Assembly (NCBI RefSeq): GCF_037176765.1 | Contig: NC_090025.1 | Span: 170,794,040 to 170,858,039 of the forward strand | DNA from: Anolis sagrei | Taxonomy: Eukaryota; Chordata; Lepidosauria; Squamata; Anolidae | DNA: 64,000 nt | Direction: 5' to 3' | Shown: in pieces, positions 61,930 to 64,000 of the stretch | How positions within the stretch are numbered: position 1 is the first letter of the stretch | Layout of the letters: the number at the start of each line of letters is the position of its first letter | Translations under genes and position numbers: made by a program | The notes under the pieces: model-generated | Told to the model about the DNA's origin: nothing | Seen by the model: only the letters and a program-made list of their open reading frames with translations | Database searches by the model: none

Positions 61930-62540
61930 ATGAATGTGCTTGTTTCAGACTTGTAAAAGAATAAAGCCATTGGTTAATTTTTAGAAAAATGTGCTATGTC
62001 CTAATTTGCTGTATTTTCTTCATTATCTCTGTTAGTAACATATATAACAAAATTTGGTGGGAAAAAAAAACCTGTTCCTGGTTTGAAAGTGTTATTTCCT
62101 GTTTAATTGTAGGGTACTTACTTTAAAAGTAGTCATTATACTCCAAAAACCTTGTTTTTGTGGCTGCCACAAACTGTGTTGAATTGGTTGAGACTTTATG
62201 AGGTATTCATTGAAAACCTATAGCAAAATATGCTGCAGACTGTCTCACAAAAACAAAGTTTTTTGTAAATTAATAAATGTTTCCATGTTTTTATGATAGA
62301 ATGAATTAGGAAATTCCTGTATCCCAGGAACTAAAATTGTGCTACATAGTGTAATAGTAGCAGCTGCAAAAGAAAAATAATTGCAGCAGGGAACCAACCC
62401 CTTAGATTTCAAATTTGACTACTGAAAAATTAATGTAATTTTCTTAGGGTTATCTTTTGTGTTGCAAACTTTAGTCCAAGAGCTCTGTTTTCATTGGTTA
62501 TGAATCAATAGAAATAGTGTGCATTTAAAGTTGGGATATT
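61930..62540. other. NT5DC3 intron 13, left part
   Basis: No recognised repeat. The expected last exon (continuing EMTKSFFNAQFGS in relatives) is not found anywhere to 64000. Confidence 0.5.
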
Positions 62541-62558
62541 TTTTTAAATAATTGTCTA

Positions 62559-62898
62559 GGAGCTCCTGGTAGCGCAGCGGGTTAAACCGCTGAGCTGCTG
62601 AACTTGCTGACTGAAAGGTCGACAGTTCGAATCCGGGGAGCAGGGTGAGTTCCCGCTGTTAGTCCCAGCTTCTGCCAACCTAGCAGTTTGAAAACCCCAG
62701 TTCGAAAACCTGCAAATGTGAGTGAGTAGGTCAATAGGTACCACTTCAGCAGGAAGGTAACGGTGCTCCATGCAGTCATGCTGGTCACAGGACCTAGAGG
62801 TGTCGACAGACAACGTCAGCTCTTCAGCGTAGAATGGAGATGAGGAACACCCTCAGAGTCAGACACGACTAGACTTGATGTCAAGGGAAAAGCTTTAC
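62559..62898 (+). mobile_element. SINE, family A, full length with 18-bp TSD
   Basis: GGAGCTCCTGGTAGCGCAGC (A-box region), GACAGTTCGAATCCGGGGAG (B box), a short internal duplication of CAGTTTGAAAACC, and the tail AGTCAGACACGACTAGACTT. TTTTTAAATAATTGTCTA is duplicated exactly at 62541-62558 and 62899-62916. Confidence 0.88.
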
Positions 62899-62916
62899 TT
62901 TTTAAATAATTGTCTA

Positions 62917-63865
62917 CCATATTATTTTCATGGTTAAGGACAATGCTTAATGTTTATAAGACAGAGAATTTGGGAAGTTTGATTGAAAATAACTTTGCAT
63001 TAAAATGGGGGATTGCTTACATCCCGGGGCTATAGTTAGTTTGACATTTAGGCTGCCTTTAGTATACAGTATTCACAAATTTCTCTTGTTCCCCTCCTTG
63101 TGGAAATATACTGCAGCCTTTCAGATGTGTGCAAAGGAGGATCTCCTACAATCTCTGCCCACTTACACTTTTATTAGGCAATGATAGAATAGAGCAGGCA
63201 TGGGCAAACCACTTTTTGAATTTTGTTTTAAAGAGTTCATATTTTTTAAAAGCTGTCAGGTTAGTCTTCAGTTTTGGGACTTCGCCGTTTTTAAACATAA
63301 TGGGAATAATAATTACTTCTCAGAAATTAAAGCTCTTGAAGCTTTGAACTAAAAAAAACTTGCTATATTTAAACTGACTTTTATCAGATACTAACATTTT
63401 ATGATCCTGTCTACAGAGATGATACAGAGAGCAGGATAAAATAAGAAATGAGTACATTAACATTGTTCAGGCATTCTTGATTAATTATAAGGTTCCTGAA
63501 AAGGAGATTTTGCTATAGTTGATAGATTTGAACATATATATATTTCCACCTTTCTGTTGGCTCTCAACATTTAGATCTATAGATTTTGTTACATTTAAAC
63601 TCCCTAAATCCCTTACTCTTGTCCAAGTAGTGCTATTACTTAAAACACTGGTAGGAAGACAGGTTAAACAACCATTATCCTGGAGGCTGTACCATATATA
63701 ACTCTTAGCCGTGCATAGTTCATTCCTGATCCTTTCCTCCGTTATATACATGAAAGTTTTGATTGAAGACATATTCTATGGTCAAAATGGGAGACTATTT
63801 AACACATGAAAAGAAAGAAGCAGAGAGTAATGTGTCATTAAAGCTTTCTCACCGCAGTCTTCCTA
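62917..63865. other. NT5DC3 intron 13, right part
   Basis: The hAT-MITE terminus CAGGCATGGGCAAACC lies alone at about 63196. The rest is unrecognised. Confidence 0.45.
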
Positions 63866-63868
63866 CCG

Positions 63869-63932
63869 GCTGTTAGGAATTGTGGGAGTTGAAATCCAAA
63901 ACACCTGGAGGCCCAAAGTTTGCCCATGCCTG
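63869..63932. mobile_element. right half of a palindromic hAT-type MITE
   Basis: CGGCTGTTAGGAATTGTGGG, AGTTGAAATCCAAAACACCT and AAAGTTTGCCCATGCCTGGG match the right arm of 52632-52765. The left arm is not adjacent. Confidence 0.7.
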
Positions 63933-64000
63933 GGCTACAGCCTCCATAGCTCCAGTTTCTCTGTGTTCATGTTCCTTCCATTTAGATTCAGGGTCATGAT

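Noticed and set aside
63405-63450. Possible last NT5DC3 exon after CTACAG at 63416
   Set aside because: The reading after the AG does not match the expected EMTKSFFNAQFGS continuation and soon stops.

Overview
This is a vertebrate nuclear window, most likely from a squamate (lizard-type) genome. The evidence is its repeat mix: BovB/RTE ends, tRNA-derived SINEs with RTE-like tails, Sauria-type and 5S-rRNA-derived SINEs, L2 and CR1 LINEs, a Penelope-like element, Helitrons and many palindromic hAT-type MITEs. No species is claimed.

Three host genes are present, in the order and relative orientation I recall from mammals (human 12q23, reversed). UQCC6/BRAWNIN (+, coding exons 389-514 and 3153-3245) is a 66-residue mitochondrial complex III assembly microprotein. 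HSP90B1/GRP94 (-, 17605 down to 5765) is complete: 18 coding exons, 793 residues, from signal peptide to C-terminal KDEL. The two are tail to tail. NT5DC3 (+, from 32603) is a HAD-type 5'-nucleotidase-domain protein; 13 coding exons are present, and the last part of the gene lies beyond 64000. HSP90B1 and NT5DC3 are divergent, about 15 kb apart.

Region by region: 1-3.4 kb is UQCC6, with a Tigger-like element in its intron. 3.4-5.5 kb is intergenic with one hAT element. 5.5-17.6 kb is HSP90B1; its first intron holds a tandemly duplicated hAT element, a Penelope-derived hairpin carrying a hammerhead-ribozyme-like motif, and a large palindrome. 17.7-18.0 kb is the HSP90B1 promoter, with two perfect ER-stress elements. 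18-31.4 kb is repeat-filled intergenic DNA with Helitrons, L2, SINEs and one solo LTR. 31.4-32.5 kb is a roughly 104-bp GC-rich minisatellite carrying CRE-like and GC-box motifs, directly upstream of NT5DC3. 32.8-47.2 kb is NT5DC3 intron 1, with deeply nested transposons. 47.2-62 kb holds the remaining NT5DC3 exons.

No new protein system was found. The most interesting signals are regulatory or structural: the CRE/GC-box minisatellite promoter, the ERSE cluster, GC-AG introns in both large genes, ribozyme motifs in Penelope copies, and well-delimited nested transposons with perfect target-site duplications. Coordinates of exons come from reading frames, splice sites and recalled family sequences; repeat family names are by recognition, with no database search.
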